The notes beneath the pieces were generated by a model. That model saw only the letters and a list, made by a program, of their open reading frames with translations, had not been told where the DNA came from and made no database searches. This document shows, one piece after another, positions 1 to 11,052 of a DNA stretch of 64,000 nt. Origin of the DNA: Acheta domesticus (lineage: Eukaryota > Arthropoda > Insecta > Orthoptera > Gryllidae); NCBI GenBank assembly GCA_031308135.1, contig JAHLJT010009419.1, positions 64,996,723-65,060,722 on the forward strand. Direction: 5' to 3'. The first letter of the stretch is position 1. Each line of letters begins with the position of its first letter. Position numbers and translations under genes: made by a program.

Positions 1-72
1 TGGACAAGCGGGAGTGGGTGGACGAGCGGGAATGGGTGGACGAGCGGGAGTGGGTGGACGAGCGGGAGCGAA
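1..72. repeat. 18-bp GC-rich minisatellite, four units
   Basis: Four consecutive 18-base units, each beginning TGGACRAGCGGGARTGGG, run from the first base. The fourth diverges at its end. The array may continue to the left of the window. Beyond 72 it dissolves into a looser GCGGGAGCGGG-type sequence. No coding meaning is evident. Confidence 0.9.
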
Positions 73-515
73 CGGGCGCGGGTGGGAGCGGGAGTGGGTG
101 CGGGCTGGAAAGGGAGCTGGCGTGCGCGGGGACGGGAGCGGGGGCGAGCGGGAGCGGTAACGCGCGTGGGTGGTGAGCGCGGGTAGGCGCGGGGGCTCAC
201 GTAGGAGGGAGCGGAGATGGACGCGGCTGTATGCGCGGGGGCGAGCGGGCCCGGAGACGGGCGCGGAAACGGGCTCGAGGGCTGGCGAGCGCGGGGCGTG
301 CGCGGGCGAGCTCGGGGACGTACAAAACGAAAGGGCGAACGCGGGCAGGCACGGGGGCGGACGCGGGTGCGGGCGGGAGCATTAACTCTCGCGAGGACAG
401 GCGCTGAGCGCGGGTGTGTGGGCTGGCGAACATACGCGGGCGGACGGTTGGGCGGGTAAGGGGGCGGGTGGGCGTCGGAGGAACCGACGCCGAATTCACC
501 AAGCGTGAGTGTGCG
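1..515. other. CpG/GC-rich island, no convincing gene
   Basis: The first 515 bases are very rich in G, C and CpG, then composition drops abruptly to AT-rich DNA. Open frames exist in several phases on both strands, as expected where stop codons are rare, and their proteins are Arg/Gly/Ala-rich without a domain. It could be a promoter or first-exon island of a gene lying to the left, or simply an expanded GC minisatellite. A GTGAGT string near 506 could serve as a splice donor, but nothing supports it independently. Confidence 0.5.
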
Positions 516-1589
516 TGCTTCTACAGTGGGTCCGCTTCCGCCCAGAGCCACTGGCTTGCGACAATGTTGTCAGTTTCGCAAAACCTCTTTTCAACTCTTT
601 TACGCGGAGAACGATACTCAGTACGCTCTCATTCTCAAACTTTTTCACCAACGTGCTTGACTAAATGTTTCTTGAACTTTCAAGGGAAGATTTTTCTATA
701 ACTTCTTGCTAAATTATTAAAGCATTGTTTACTTAATTGAAATGATTTGTTCAATGTAATCAGTATTAATAATTAAAAGAATATGGTGAAAAATAATTAA
801 GTACTAAATTCATTAAAATTTACAGAGTAAAAAATATAAGGTCAACTTTATAACCCTTACAATAAACAAATATTTTTAGTACGGTTCTGCATCAATTTTA
901 GAAAATTTCGGAAGTTCCTCTGTCATTGACAGTATCTTCACATTATGTTATGTTATATTTAGTTTTAAAATTATAAACTTCACCTACACGGGACCATCAC
1001 CGTCTATTCTCTGTCTGCGACTGCGATCATCGCTCCAAGTGTTTCTATGCCACATTCAATTCTTTTTCTTTCTTCACATTCTCGGAAACACACATTGCTT
1101 TTACTAGATTAACTGCCGATTGTCTTAGTGTTATAAGCAGCTGAGTTCAACTTATTGAAACAATTTGAAGATAGTGCGAAAGGTGAACCTAATATCGTTT
1201 CTTATTCATTATAACGCCTCAATTCATGTGTTTTGTTACGTAAGGCTTTTCTAAATCATTTTGTTATCGCAGCTTCTTTAAGTAAATATATTGTTTTGTT
1301 CTTATATTTATGTTTTACTCTCTAAATAAATATAATTTTGACACTTAATAAATAGTTTTATATTTTAATCCCATGGAAATGTTGTAATAGGCAGGTTTTT
1401 AAATTCTGGTCACTTGAATAATGCTTCAAAATATGGATTTCCTCAGTATCAGTATTTCTTCTCAGTAATTTTGAAACCAACGATGCGCAACAACACTAAG
1501 CGTACGTCCCAAAATCCACAAAGGCTGTATTACATTGAAATAGCTTTCTCTCGAAACTCCAATTATTTCTTTAGAGAGGCAATTAAAAG
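516..1589. other. AT-rich intergenic, nothing recognised
   Basis: AT-rich DNA with only chance ORFs and short homopolymer runs. I see no exon, repeat copy or RNA gene. Confidence 0.5.
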
Positions 1590-1880
1590 TCAGTGTTCCG
1601 CGCAGTACGGGTCAGCACCCAAAGCACCACACTTCCTTTTATGAGGTTCCGATCTGCTCGGAAGGGAATTTGGGGTGGCCCTCTTTTCACAGTGGCGGTG
1701 CCGCGTGAACCGCGCTGGAACGTGGAACGTGGAACATGCCGTCCGTTCCGGACGGCGTTTCCAGGTATCATGCGCTGTGCGCAGGTCAGCAGCGAGCTGC
1801 GCCTCTCCGCGCTGCTGGGTAATCTGGAAGGGAGATACACTGCCGCACAGTGGTTGGGGGCACCGGAAATGCCGGACTAA
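1590..1880. other. GC-richer island, unclassified
   Basis: A ~290-base GC-richer patch in AT-rich DNA. It carries a tandem ACGTGGA duplication near 1721-1735. Overlapping frames are open on both strands but none encodes a recognisable domain. It may be a transposon remnant or a small promoter island. Confidence 0.4.
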
Positions 1881-2983
1881 AATACTGTTTTTAGAACTAC
1901 CCAATTTGTAGCAGATGCCGTTCAAACTAATTAGAATAAATTGGAAATGTGATGTTATTTTAAGTCTTTCTGTTCCTATTGTCGACTGACTGACACAATC
2001 AACAATGTCCTTTCTTAATTCTTCATACACATACGTATTTTTATTTAATAGTTTTGTTGCTAAATTTCTCTTTGCTAACGCCAACTTCTGAATTCAATAT
2101 CAATATTGCCTTTTAATGGAAACTGGGTATTCTTTATGTATTGGCCATTATTTTATTTAGAGCACGAACTTATATCCTTGGTGTTTGTTTCACTACACGT
2201 TCGCATCTATAAAAATCTGTAAACACAAAATCTATCATTTTGCTGGAATTCGGGTTCACCCTTGTCGCACTACTCGCAATTTACTTCAAACCATAATTAT
2301 CCATAACACAATAAAATTGATTGATTTTATGATATTTTTTCTTTAAGGCAATCAATATTAAAATCTCCAACCACCATCCAATCACCTAATTTGTATGAGC
2401 AATACAATGCAGCCAACAGAATATTCCTCTTAAAAATTCCTTTTTGATGGAGTCGGAGGCCTATAACAATAATACTTCCATTACTTATTTCCCTTATCTA
2501 ATTATCACAAATTACATTCACCATTCTTCCTGAACAACAATTTCATCTAGGCCATCACAGTACAAATAATTTCTAAAACAAATACAAACACACCTTGTAT
2601 GAATACAATTACTATTTTTAAAAAAATAATTCTTATAATAAGAAAGTAATTTATCAGTTTCATGTACAAGTCTCATCTGCAACGATCACCATGGGTTTCA
2701 AACCTTGTAACAATATGTCAACAGTATTTCTTTTTGCAATCATACCACAAACTTTTATTAATAAAACATCATCTATTAGTATTATCAACTATCTTTTATT
2801 GTTATTTACCCTCGTAATTAAAAAAAACTTCATTTCCTATCCATTTTATATTAATATTAGACATTTCTCACAATGATTGATGTCCATTGTCAACCTATCT
2901 TTCTTATTCACATCTTGAAAAATATCTTTATCGTTGGACACAGAACATGAATGGTATATAGTCACCACGAATATGCTACAGAC
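1881..2983. other. AT-rich intergenic, nothing recognised
   Basis: AT-rich sequence with short chance frames only; the 61-codon frame at 2691-2876 encodes a low-complexity hydrophobic peptide without homology I recognise. Confidence 0.5.
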
Positions 2984-3102
2984 GTGGATGGTCGAGGTGG
3001 CTAAGAGTGTGTGTCATCTCAGCACTTCGGTCCGAGGGATCGCGGGTTCCAGCCGTGAAGGGTAACTGGCTGTCGACTAAATACAAGCCCGAAGAAGAAG
3101 AA
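2984..3102 (+). mobile_element. tRNA-derived SINE (family B), internally deleted copy
   Basis: The start GTGGATGGTCGAGGTGGCTA and the B-box-like GCGGGTTCCAGCC at about 3052 look like a tRNA-related pol III head. The tail contains GGGTAACTGGCTGTC and ends in a GAA repeat. Head and tail match the longer element at 14219-14470, but about 130 bases of its middle are missing here. Pairing the two copies is what makes this a repeat family rather than a chance tRNA likeness. Confidence 0.75.
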
Positions 3103-4000
3103 ATAGTAAAGCTATCAAAAATATTTTGAAAAACTGTAGGTGCCTATCAAGAGTTGAAACTGACGTTAACGATTCAGAGACTATCGTTGATTAAGAAATA
3201 CATTGTCCAAATGGATACTGAAATTTTGACATGCCATATGGACACAAAATAGTACTTTCACCAAAGAAACTTTCTCTTGAGAAATCATTTGTATAATCAA
3301 ATATTGGGCGGCGAAAACGTTTGCTTTCCTCTACAAAGGAAACGGGAAAAGTGATGAAAGTAGTGATTTCTGAAACGTTTGCCATAATAGTGGAAAGTTT
3401 ATTACCTGAGCGTGCAGAGTAAATGTGACAGATTTTAGGGGCAGATAATGTTAACTAAGTGATTCTAATTAATGGCGAATGAGTGAAAATTTGAAAGTAG
3501 GCAATTTTATCCATTTTATGTATTGAAAGTTTTCCATATCGTTTTTATTGCGATGCTTATGTACGCTGCCCTTTGCACCGAAGAAAGCAAAATTACACTC
3601 ATGTAAAATGTAATATAATTTACATTTATTTTTATTCTTTAAAATTAAGCTAATTTCGTCTTATTTACTTTAGAGACTAAAACTGTAAATTTTAATATAA
3701 TGTCTGATTTTTGGTCCTTAATGTAAGTAGTGGTGCTACAACAGCGCATACTTTCTCGCGTTATTAGAAACAGCAACGTAATCTTGAAATATTGCAATTT
3801 CTCCGCTGCTAACACCTCTGCTATTTCTACTTGAAAACATGCGATTGAACAAATCGAAACAAAGCTACTGTGATGCATATCTACACTCATTTCGATAGTC
3901 AGGAGCAGCAATCATTTCTTTCTTTTACAAATGAAAACAACAAGAATAAATTTGACTGTTACTATATTTGCAGCAAATTATACCGAAGCGAGCACTGTTT
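3103..4000. other. AT-rich intergenic
   Basis: No recognisable gene. Minus-strand frames at 3191-3385 and 3645-3911 are open for 64 and 88 codons, but the peptides match no domain I know and lack a convincing exon context. Confidence 0.45.
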
Positions 4001-4310
4001 TTAATTTAATTTATTTATAGTCGCATTAACTGCGAGGTTATTAGCGACTATTCTGTAAGTTTACAATAAGATACTACATACTTTTAGTTTGCATAGCGTT
4101 AGTTCTGTAAGTTTACATTGCGTGGTTACATACATTTTTGTTCAGTGAATAGTTAGGCATTACAGTTTATATTATACCAGTGGTTGGAAATATATATTTC
4201 TCTACATGTTGTGATAGTGTACACAGTACATATACTTATAAACAATATTACAGTTTGTATTACAGTTCGACATTAATTGATTCACAAAATTTTAACATTT
4301 TTTCTTGTAG
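4001..4310 (-). mobile_element. LINE/SINE-type 3' tail, minus strand, copy 1
   Basis: Read on the minus strand, the segment ends in TTAGCGACT..GTTAATGCGAC followed by an A/T-rich tail. The paired blocks GTCGCATTAAC and ATTAGCGAC (plus-strand sense here) occur in the same order, reverse complemented, at the 3' end of the SINE at 13832-14038. That suggests a LINE whose 3' end is shared by the SINE. The upstream body is too diverged to show coding sequence, and the right boundary is approximate. Confidence 0.5.
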
Positions 4311-4920
4311 AGTGCTTGAATGAAGTAAAGCGTCAATATTAAAGTTCTATAAGATTGATTGGCGGGATTGGTTGTACGTAGAACATTCCTGAATAATATG
4401 TATTATTGTTATTAGTACATTACATATATTGCAAATTGGGGGAGTATTCTTGTTTATTAGGTGGGGGTGAGTAAGCCTCGTGTGTTCTTATACAATTCTG
4501 GTGATTGTAAATTGACCTTTGCGGCACATTTTTTTTACGTTTGCAGGCTGTAGAAGTTTTCTATCTTCTTATGAATACTGCTGTTGCCAGCGCAGTGTTA
4601 ACTAACGCACTGTTGCCAGCGCTGCGTTGTCAAAACTATGTGCAATGCGTGTGGCATATACGCTTGTCGAATATGTTCTGGTCAATTTTTGACCAAAACG
4701 CTCAGTTCTGTCTGTATTCAGATTTCAATCTGTTTATAGGTTAGTCATAGTACTTCATTTACTGTTGATAAATAACTAACTCTAATACTAATTAAATGAC
4801 TAACATTCTGCGATTTTTAATATTAAGTTTAATTATTATTGACTTATTATATATTGTCACCGCCTCAAATGAAGCACAGAAAAATAAAATTTTAAAGTTT
4901 ATATTAATGTGGTTCATTGT
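4311..4920. other. AT-rich intergenic with a short direct duplication
   Basis: No gene recognised. CTGTTGCCAGCGC occurs twice, at 4581 and 4610, 29 bases apart. Part of this span may be the 5' extension of the minus-strand retroposon at 4001-4310. Confidence 0.4.
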
Positions 4921-4929
4921 TTTTATTTC

Positions 4930-5110
4930 AATTTTTAATTAATTTATTTATAGTTGCATTAATATCGTGGTTATCAGTGACTATTACAGTTATAGATACG
5001 TAACAAAATTACAGATACAACATTATTCATGCTTAATATCAGAATTGGATTCAGAGCTAAATCACTCCATATATAAATGTGTACACTATTAAATAAATCC
5101 AATAATACAA
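4930..5110 (-). mobile_element. LINE/SINE-type 3' tail, minus strand, copy 2
   Basis: The block beginning AATTTATTTATAGTTGCATTA resembles the end of copy 1 (4010-4030), then continues GTGGTTATCAGTGACTATT in the same order with several substitutions. It is an older or more diverged copy of the same 3' tail. The extent to the right is uncertain. Confidence 0.45.
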
Positions 5111-5984
5111 TTGGATACAATATAACTCAATACAAATTAATAAAATGTGGAAGTAATATTTACATGTTTACATGTGGCAATGGTATCAAATTTCCAAAAA
5201 AATATGTGGCTTCAAAGACGTTAATTGTGCTATTTAGATCTTCAGTAGAATGAAGTACTGCTTCTTGATTAATCCAAATAACTTTAATCCTTGATTAATC
5301 CAAATGTCTTTAATAACTGAATCTTGGACAAACTTTAAAAATGTGATCTAGATTTAGATTGAATTCGCACAGTTCATACGTGGGAGGAGATGATTTTTGT
5401 TAAGTAAAGATGGCTTACCTTGTAGTGTCCAGATCTTATTCTCGTCTCGAGAAAACTACTTGTTCCCTGCGGCGCATTTTCTTACTGCTGATTACGGAGT
5501 TAAATGTACTTATAGTTGTACTTATGTACTTAAATGTACTTATAAGCTGGTTTTGTAATCTGTCGAGTCGTGGCTACATTTATTTTACATTTCTTTACCA
5601 ATGAATTTCAAAATATATTTGGTAATGCATGATATGTTGTGTAAATTGGTAGTCATTTTTAAGTCAACTGAAGAGATTGTTTCACTACCGTCTTTACTTG
5701 TTAACAGAGATTCGATTTTGTTAGGGATCCATGCTAAGGGTTGGATTTTTGTCAATTTATCCCAGCCTTGTAGATCTGGGTATAAGTTTCCATAGTTTGG
5801 TATTCATTTCAGTTTTTACTTTCTCGCCCTTAAGATGGAACTACTTAAAAGAAAGTTATGTAATCGTGCACCAGAAAACGACGAATTTTCGCCAGAAACA
5901 CTCTTATTGGCAGGCCCTGGTAACGAAAACGTGGATAAACCAGTTTCCAATTATAAAAGAAATCCTCCAACACTTTGTGTAGCC
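5111..5984. other. AT-rich intergenic
   Basis: No domain-bearing ORF. Overlapping plus-strand frames at 5410-5604, 5601-5795 and 5731-5982 are unrecognised. The only local structure is the 26-bp duplication at 5264-5315. Confidence 0.45.
5264..5315. repeat. 26-bp tandem duplication
   Basis: Two adjacent 26-base units, each beginning CTTGATTAATCCAAAT, occupy 5264-5289 and 5290-5315. They differ at a few positions in the second half, so the duplication is not new. Confidence 0.85.
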
Positions 5985-6480
5985 AGATTCCATGTTTTGA
6001 TGGTTCTTGATACCCAAAACTCGACTGACGGCAAAACGTCCGTCTGTCCGTCAGTGGGAAACGCTAGCATCTAAACTGTTCGTCCGATTTTGTCCATAAT
6101 TGGCATTCCTCAATTGCTCAGGATGATAGTCGCGGGCCCTGAAATTTTAAATGATGGGCGATATTTTAATCATGGGTGTACTTTACGGGAACTCTTTCGA
6201 ACATTTTCAAAATTAAAAAAATGGCTCCAAAATTTTTAATTTAATTTTCTTGTTGAATAGTGCGAAGAACGTTTAAGAAAATGGTGGAGGTCTCATTTTC
6301 ATTGAAATCATCCATTTTCAAAAATTGGAAAAAAAAATTAAAACTACAAAATTGAAGATTTTTGCTTCTTCACTAAAGCTCCCAGTTTGTCGTCTGTGAA
6401 CAACACTAACGCCTAAACCATTCGTAGGATTTTTGTCAAAATTAATATTTCGCTGTCGATCTGGCCCGCGAAACTCTGCA
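5985..6480 (-). repeat. Dispersed repeat family X, minus-strand copy
   Basis: Read on the minus strand, this segment aligns by eye with 16450-16960. Shared blocks in order are a TTTGAAAA..ATTTC..AATG.GACCT.CACCAT motif, a GTTTAG..GCTAG motif, and GACGTTTTGCYGT followed by a second AAAAC block. It has no recognisable coding sequence or terminal repeats. It is some kind of non-autonomous transposon or LINE untranslated region; class unknown. Confidence 0.6.
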
Positions 6481-6939
6481 AATTAGAAAATTCACTAGTA
6501 CGAGAAAGTCTGTGTGATTTGTATCCCCACTAGTTTTAAATTTTCATTACAGATTAGGTATTTTTGTGCTACTTTTGATCTCATAGTATCATTTTTTTCT
6601 GCGATCATCTGCCTGTACTTGGTCTAAATAACAATATCTTCAGTTACTAAAGCGTACCCTTCGGTATTACATTTTTTAAATTTGAATGCACTCTCTTTTT
6701 GCCTATGTCTATTTGTTCGAGTTTAAGTGGAGTCTTTGATTAGATAAATGATTTTTGTTTTTACTCCCAGCCAGTTTTTACTGTCAGCCAAATGATACAA
6801 AATAATCCTGTCCTCTCTCAAAAGTCGGAATAAAATATACATAAGTGAACCATTAGCGTGTAAATAATGAAATCTAAAATTCTGAATGATTCTTGGACTT
6901 TTTGAAGGTAAAGGAGGTGAAGAGAAGATTATGTTATTG
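6481..6939. other. AT-rich intergenic
   Basis: Nothing recognised apart from a chance 74-codon minus-strand frame at 6723-6947. Confidence 0.45.
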
Positions 6940-7138
6940 TATTCCAAGAGTTTTCAAGAATGGACAGCAATGGATTGCAATGATAGTTACGCTAGAGAAA
7001 GAGATCTGTTTATCCTCCAAAGGGGCTTAAAGAACTGACATCAAATATAAGAGATTGTTCCGCTAGTGAATGAGATCTGTTTATATTCCAAGGATTTTCA
7101 AGAACAGACAGAAAATGGCAGTGAAGTTCCGCTAGTAC
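6940..7138. repeat. ~72-bp direct tandem repeat, three diverged units
   Basis: Units start at about 6940, 7014 and 7085. Each contains TCCAA..(TTTTC)AAGAA..GACA, then CGCTAG, and the first two end in GAGATCTGTTTAT. The third is cut short after its CCGCTAGT block. Identity between units is moderate, so this is an old local triplication. Confidence 0.75.
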
Positions 7139-7429
7139 GTTTTGACTGACATGCGCTTCGTGTTTACACACCGTGGGACCACATTTTATATCTCTGTGAA
7201 ACTGCTATTTCCTTTACCTTTTCAGGTACACCGTCAATTCTCTTCGTGGGCATAGAAACAATATAAAATCACCATTTGGCATATTTAAAAGAGCAAAGAA
7301 ATCAAACCATTTTTATCAAAAAGTACACATGCACAAAATCGTTTATTTATGTTACGAAGAAGGTTCCTAAAGAAGAGGGAATATTAAACATTAAATCTAA
7401 TTTTCATGGAAATCATTTGGGGTGGGTGG

Positions 7430-7808
7430 ACCATTGTTTAACATATGCATTGAAAATGTTTACCCCAATCAGGTATCTCCCTCCAGTGGGGCACCGCCCC
7501 AGCAGCGACGAACTCTATGCTCCCGATTGGTCTCGCGGCATGTGTCGTAGTGGTGTTCATGTAAGTGTGTGTGTAATATGGGATGAGGAAAGGACAAGGA
7601 AGGAGAAGGAAAGATTGCGTGTGATCCGCAGTCCGTTTGTTAGGGTCACAAGAATTATCCTCCAGACAGTAGCTGAATTCGACCCAGCTATCTAGCTAGT
7701 CTCGAAAACCCCGTATACCGTCAAGACTCGAAGCTATGACCTGCCAGTCAGTTACTGCAGTAATATCAGTTGAAGTCCTAAGCCACCTCTCCCGATCATG
7801 AAGAGGTT
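7430..7808 (-). mobile_element. tRNA-derived SINE (family A), minus strand
   Basis: On the minus strand the right end begins GGGAGAGGTGGCTTAGGAC and carries a B-box-like AGCTTCGAGTCTTGAC, giving a tRNA-like pol III head. The body then has GGGTCGAATTCAGC, a GA-rich section and, near the left end, the CATGCCGCGAGACC..GGGGC..TGCCCCAC segment. The same blocks in the same order occur at 33895-34445, and parts recur at 31019, 33500 and 43030. Plus-strand ORF 7276-7695 runs through it and is an artefact. Confidence 0.75.
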
Positions 7809-9911
7809 TAACAGGATTAGAACATAATAGGGATATTACAAATATTTTAGGAGAACATTAGTCGAAAATGAAAGTGTTAAATTAGTTTAAAAATGCATTA
7901 TGAACTGAACAATATTCATTTGAAAATGGCAATTATTTAATCTACGAGCCTTGACTGAAGATATAAAGTATTGGCCGTAATAATATGATAAAACATATAA
8001 GAATGGTCATATACTAGCTACTTTGTTTGCGTACGATCATTTACGTACACTTACTCAATTTTTTCTTCAAAAAATGGCATGCTCTTTTTTTTAAACAAAT
8101 TTTTTTTGTTTACTGTGACAAAAAGACACATGTTCGTGAAATTATTGCAATGTAATTGCAATATTTATTTGGTATAATTCTAAAACTAATTTTACGCAGT
8201 TTTTCTAATTTCCTTGAAGCAGGAAAAATGTGGATTTGCGACCCTTCGTTCTGAACTCACACATTTGATGTCGCTTTCTACTAGGGACTTTATAGTATGG
8301 TTCAGTTCTGTTCACATTTTAAAATTGTTAAATCTTCCAGAAATCACTGCACATGTGATATTGGTGGAATTAACTATGTTACAGTAATAGCACTAGTTTT
8401 CAAATTCCCTCTTTTAAAGTGGCCATCCTTTCACAAAGATTTTACATCACTTGTGGAATTGGAAGCCGTTAGTGATCTTACTCTCTGGCTGATCACGCTA
8501 GCTATTTGACGTAGGTAAATATTTACTCTGAGAAGAGCTGTTAACGAAAGAAATGTGACATTTTTTGTGTTTCTGTAAAGCCATGGATTATAATGTAATG
8601 TACATCCATAATATTTTATTTAATATAGCAAGACGGGAAACAGTGAAGTTTCGAATAAGTAAGCATTCAAAACAGAGAATACCTACAAACGTTTATTTCT
8701 GTGTATTTCGGTTGTGATGGATTCTTGCTCACTTATGTGTGGATGAAATGGAGAAGATGCTCTCCCCTGTTTGCACTCACCCAGGAAAACCGTATGTTAT
8801 TCTTTTTCCATTATTATGCATTAGTTTCCTAAGTCAGTACTTCTATTATTTTTCAACTTTCCTTCATGTCATTCTGAGTAATCAATATAACTTATGTGTA
8901 ATAATATTTATTATTAGTGGAAACTGTTTAAGAGCCAATGCTTGGATAATTGTGTTAGCTGTAATAGTTGCTTCTTATTGACAATAGATATTAGTTTGCA
9001 AAATGCCTAAAGATATACAAACTGATTTTTAAAAAGATGTTGAACCTTATCACTTCTCTCCCCTTATGTCTCTTACAATACTAATTGCATTTGAAACAAT
9101 TCGTAGAACAGTAGTAAAAAATTAAATGATCTTGGGAGATGCGAATGCATTTGTGAAAAATGGCATGGAAGATGTAAATTCAAAAGCAGGGTTAAACATT
9201 TTTATTAGAATTTCGTTCCTTTGGCAAAAACAAACATTAAAATTCATAGAAGAATATTAATCTAAATTTCAAGGCTGATATTTTGTGGCTTGTTCATTGT
9301 TCTCTTAATTAGAAATCAAATTAAGATTTTCAAAAACAAAAGTCTACATACTTAGCAAGGAAAATCACTGAAATGTATTTGTACATTTTTTGTCTCGGCC
9401 GAGAATTTTTCCATTTTAGAGATCTTAGTGAGAAAGTAGAATAAGAGAACATGTGTAATGATTCTTTTAAATGCATAGAAATTAATTCTAATAATATTGC
9501 AATCCAAGAAATTTAGTTGTCCTATCAAGCTGAGTTATTTTGTTTTAAATTGGCAGTCATAATAGAATTTTATTGCCTTTTATTTAGATTTTCAAAAACA
9601 ACCGTGTTGTGTTAAAAATTTATTATCTCAGGAAGAGGTTAAATTTTTCTTTAGTGTTAAAGAGTGAAATTTTTGTTTAGCGCTCGAATCAAATGTATCT
9701 AATTACGCGTTTCACTTCAACATCAATTTTTATAAAAATATATTTTTTAACTTGTTAACTCATGTTCTGTCTCCCTGTAGGATATTCGGAAAGAATTCTA
9801 TGAAACAAATGTTTTCGACGGTTTCAATGCATTCACGAGTACACTTATGCAACGCTGCGAATTAGTTTTCTCTTTACGGCACTTACATTAATGTTTACAA
9901 TTTGATAATCT
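7809..9911. other. AT-rich intergenic, nothing recognised
   Basis: About 2.1 kb of AT-rich sequence. The 80-codon frame at 8739-8981 encodes a hydrophobic peptide, but I could not match it to a mitochondrial or nuclear membrane protein. No repeat family copy was seen. Confidence 0.45.
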
Positions 9912-10523
9912 TTAACTGGTGACTTGCGGTCTCTGAGACCGCTAAAAAGTAAACGCCATCCTTTCTGGCACATCACAATAAGGTTTTCTTTACAGTAATT
10001 TCCGATCTCTTTTTAAACTACATTTACATGCGGGCCAGCGGATCCACTGACAGGCGTTTGCCTTTGAGGGCCAGTTGAAGTGTTAGAGCGGTCTTGCTCA
10101 CCTCACATCACCAGTTGTAGAACTTTTCTTCCCACAGTGAATGTGAATTGCCAATTTTTTATTAATCGATAATTTTCGTGAAACAATGTATTATCGTATT
10201 TAAATGACGTTTTTTTAAGGTGATGAATAACATTTCAAACCATTCTACGAGTTTTGGTGATAAAATTAATAGTGAAGAAACAGTATGGAACAAAATATAG
10301 CCAGAAATGTACTCGGCAAGTAATATATAGTTAGTGTATTCATTTCATTTTATATATTAATAACAAATCATTTTATATTCTTGTTTATTACAGCATTGTT
10401 AACGTGAAAACAATGTCAAGTTAGTATCAAATGGAACACCAAAAATAATCTGCCTAAAACATTTGGGGTCTCACAGACCGCACGTCACCGGTAAGAGAAG
10501 TTTGAAGGCACGTCACCAGTTAA
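9912..10523. mobile_element. piggyBac-type MITE with TTAA target duplication
   Basis: TTAA at 9912-9915 and at 10520-10523 flank a 604-base segment. Its ends are inverted: the left begins CTGGTGACTTGC and the right, reverse complemented, begins CTGGTGACGTGC. Just inside both ends lies a near-palindrome, GGTCTCTGAGACC on the left and GGTCTCACAGACC on the right. A TTAA duplication with short inverted ends is the hallmark of piggyBac-superfamily insertion. No transposase is present, so it would need one supplied from elsewhere. The TIR does not start with the usual CCC/CCY, so superfamily is inferred mainly from TTAA. Confidence 0.75.
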
Positions 10524-10569
10524 CGGTTAATAACTGACATCTGACAAGCCTAGCAACTGTAATATATTT

Positions 10570-10834
10570 AACTTTTTCCCCGCAAGTGAGCCACCTGGGA
10601 CCACGCGTGCTTTCATCCTGCCCTAATCAGGGCTCCGTAACATTATCTCGGTGGCAGGTGCATGTAGTTTATCAGGGTTCATCATTTAGCTGGATCTGTG
10701 CGTTCTTGTAATTTCTGTTTTTGTAATTTTTTATGTTTCTGAGTAATTGTATTGATCTGACTGTTTCATTGATTAATGATGTATATAATTGTATAATGGC
10801 GTATAATCAAGGTTAAAGCCAATAAAATAAATAA

Positions 10835-10838
<4 letters not shown>
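10570..10838 (+). mobile_element. LINE 3'-UTR-like fragment with A-rich tail
   Basis: The segment ends GGTTAAAGCCAATAAAATAA followed by AAAT repeats and then (AT)n, which looks like the polyadenylated 3' end of a non-LTR element. The interior GTGGCAGGTGCATGTAG..CATCATTTA block is loosely similar to 31400-31560. No coding sequence remains, so the clade is unknown. Confidence 0.4.

Positions 10839-10886
<48 letters not shown>
10839..10886. repeat. (AT)n microsatellite
   Basis: About 24 AT dinucleotides without interruption. It sits exactly at the abutting tails of the plus-strand fragment on its left and the minus-strand SINE on its right, so it probably grew from retroposon tails. Confidence 0.95.
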
Positions 10887-10888
<2 letters not shown>

Positions 10889-11052
10889 CTTTGGCTGGAT
10901 CTGACGGAAGATGGAATAATGATAATGAGGGGTCAAAGGACAATACACATATCGTACAGAAACTCACCGATGCCCAAAGCGTAACACGAACCCGCGATCC
11001 TCCGAGATCGCCACGGTACCACTGCTTTAGCGATCTCTGCTATCCGGACCGA
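10887..11052 (-). mobile_element. tRNA-derived SINE (family C), minus strand
   Basis: Read on the minus strand it contains GATCGCTAAAGCAGTGGTAC, then GCGATCTCGG and a B box in ATCGCGGGTTCGTGTTACG, then a pyrimidine-rich body with CCCCTCATTATCATTATTCC. This matches the plus-strand copy at 13832-14038 in order and spacing. The 3' tail is lost in the adjoining (AT)n. Confidence 0.75.

Noticed and set aside
1..72. Telomere or subtelomere repeat
   Set aside because: The unit is a GC-rich 18-mer, not TTAGG or a related insect telomere repeat.
8739..8981. 80-codon hydrophobic ORF as a possible second NUMT or membrane protein
   Set aside because: The peptide does not follow cob, cox2, atp6 or any nad gene that I can recall, and nothing adjacent is mitochondrial.
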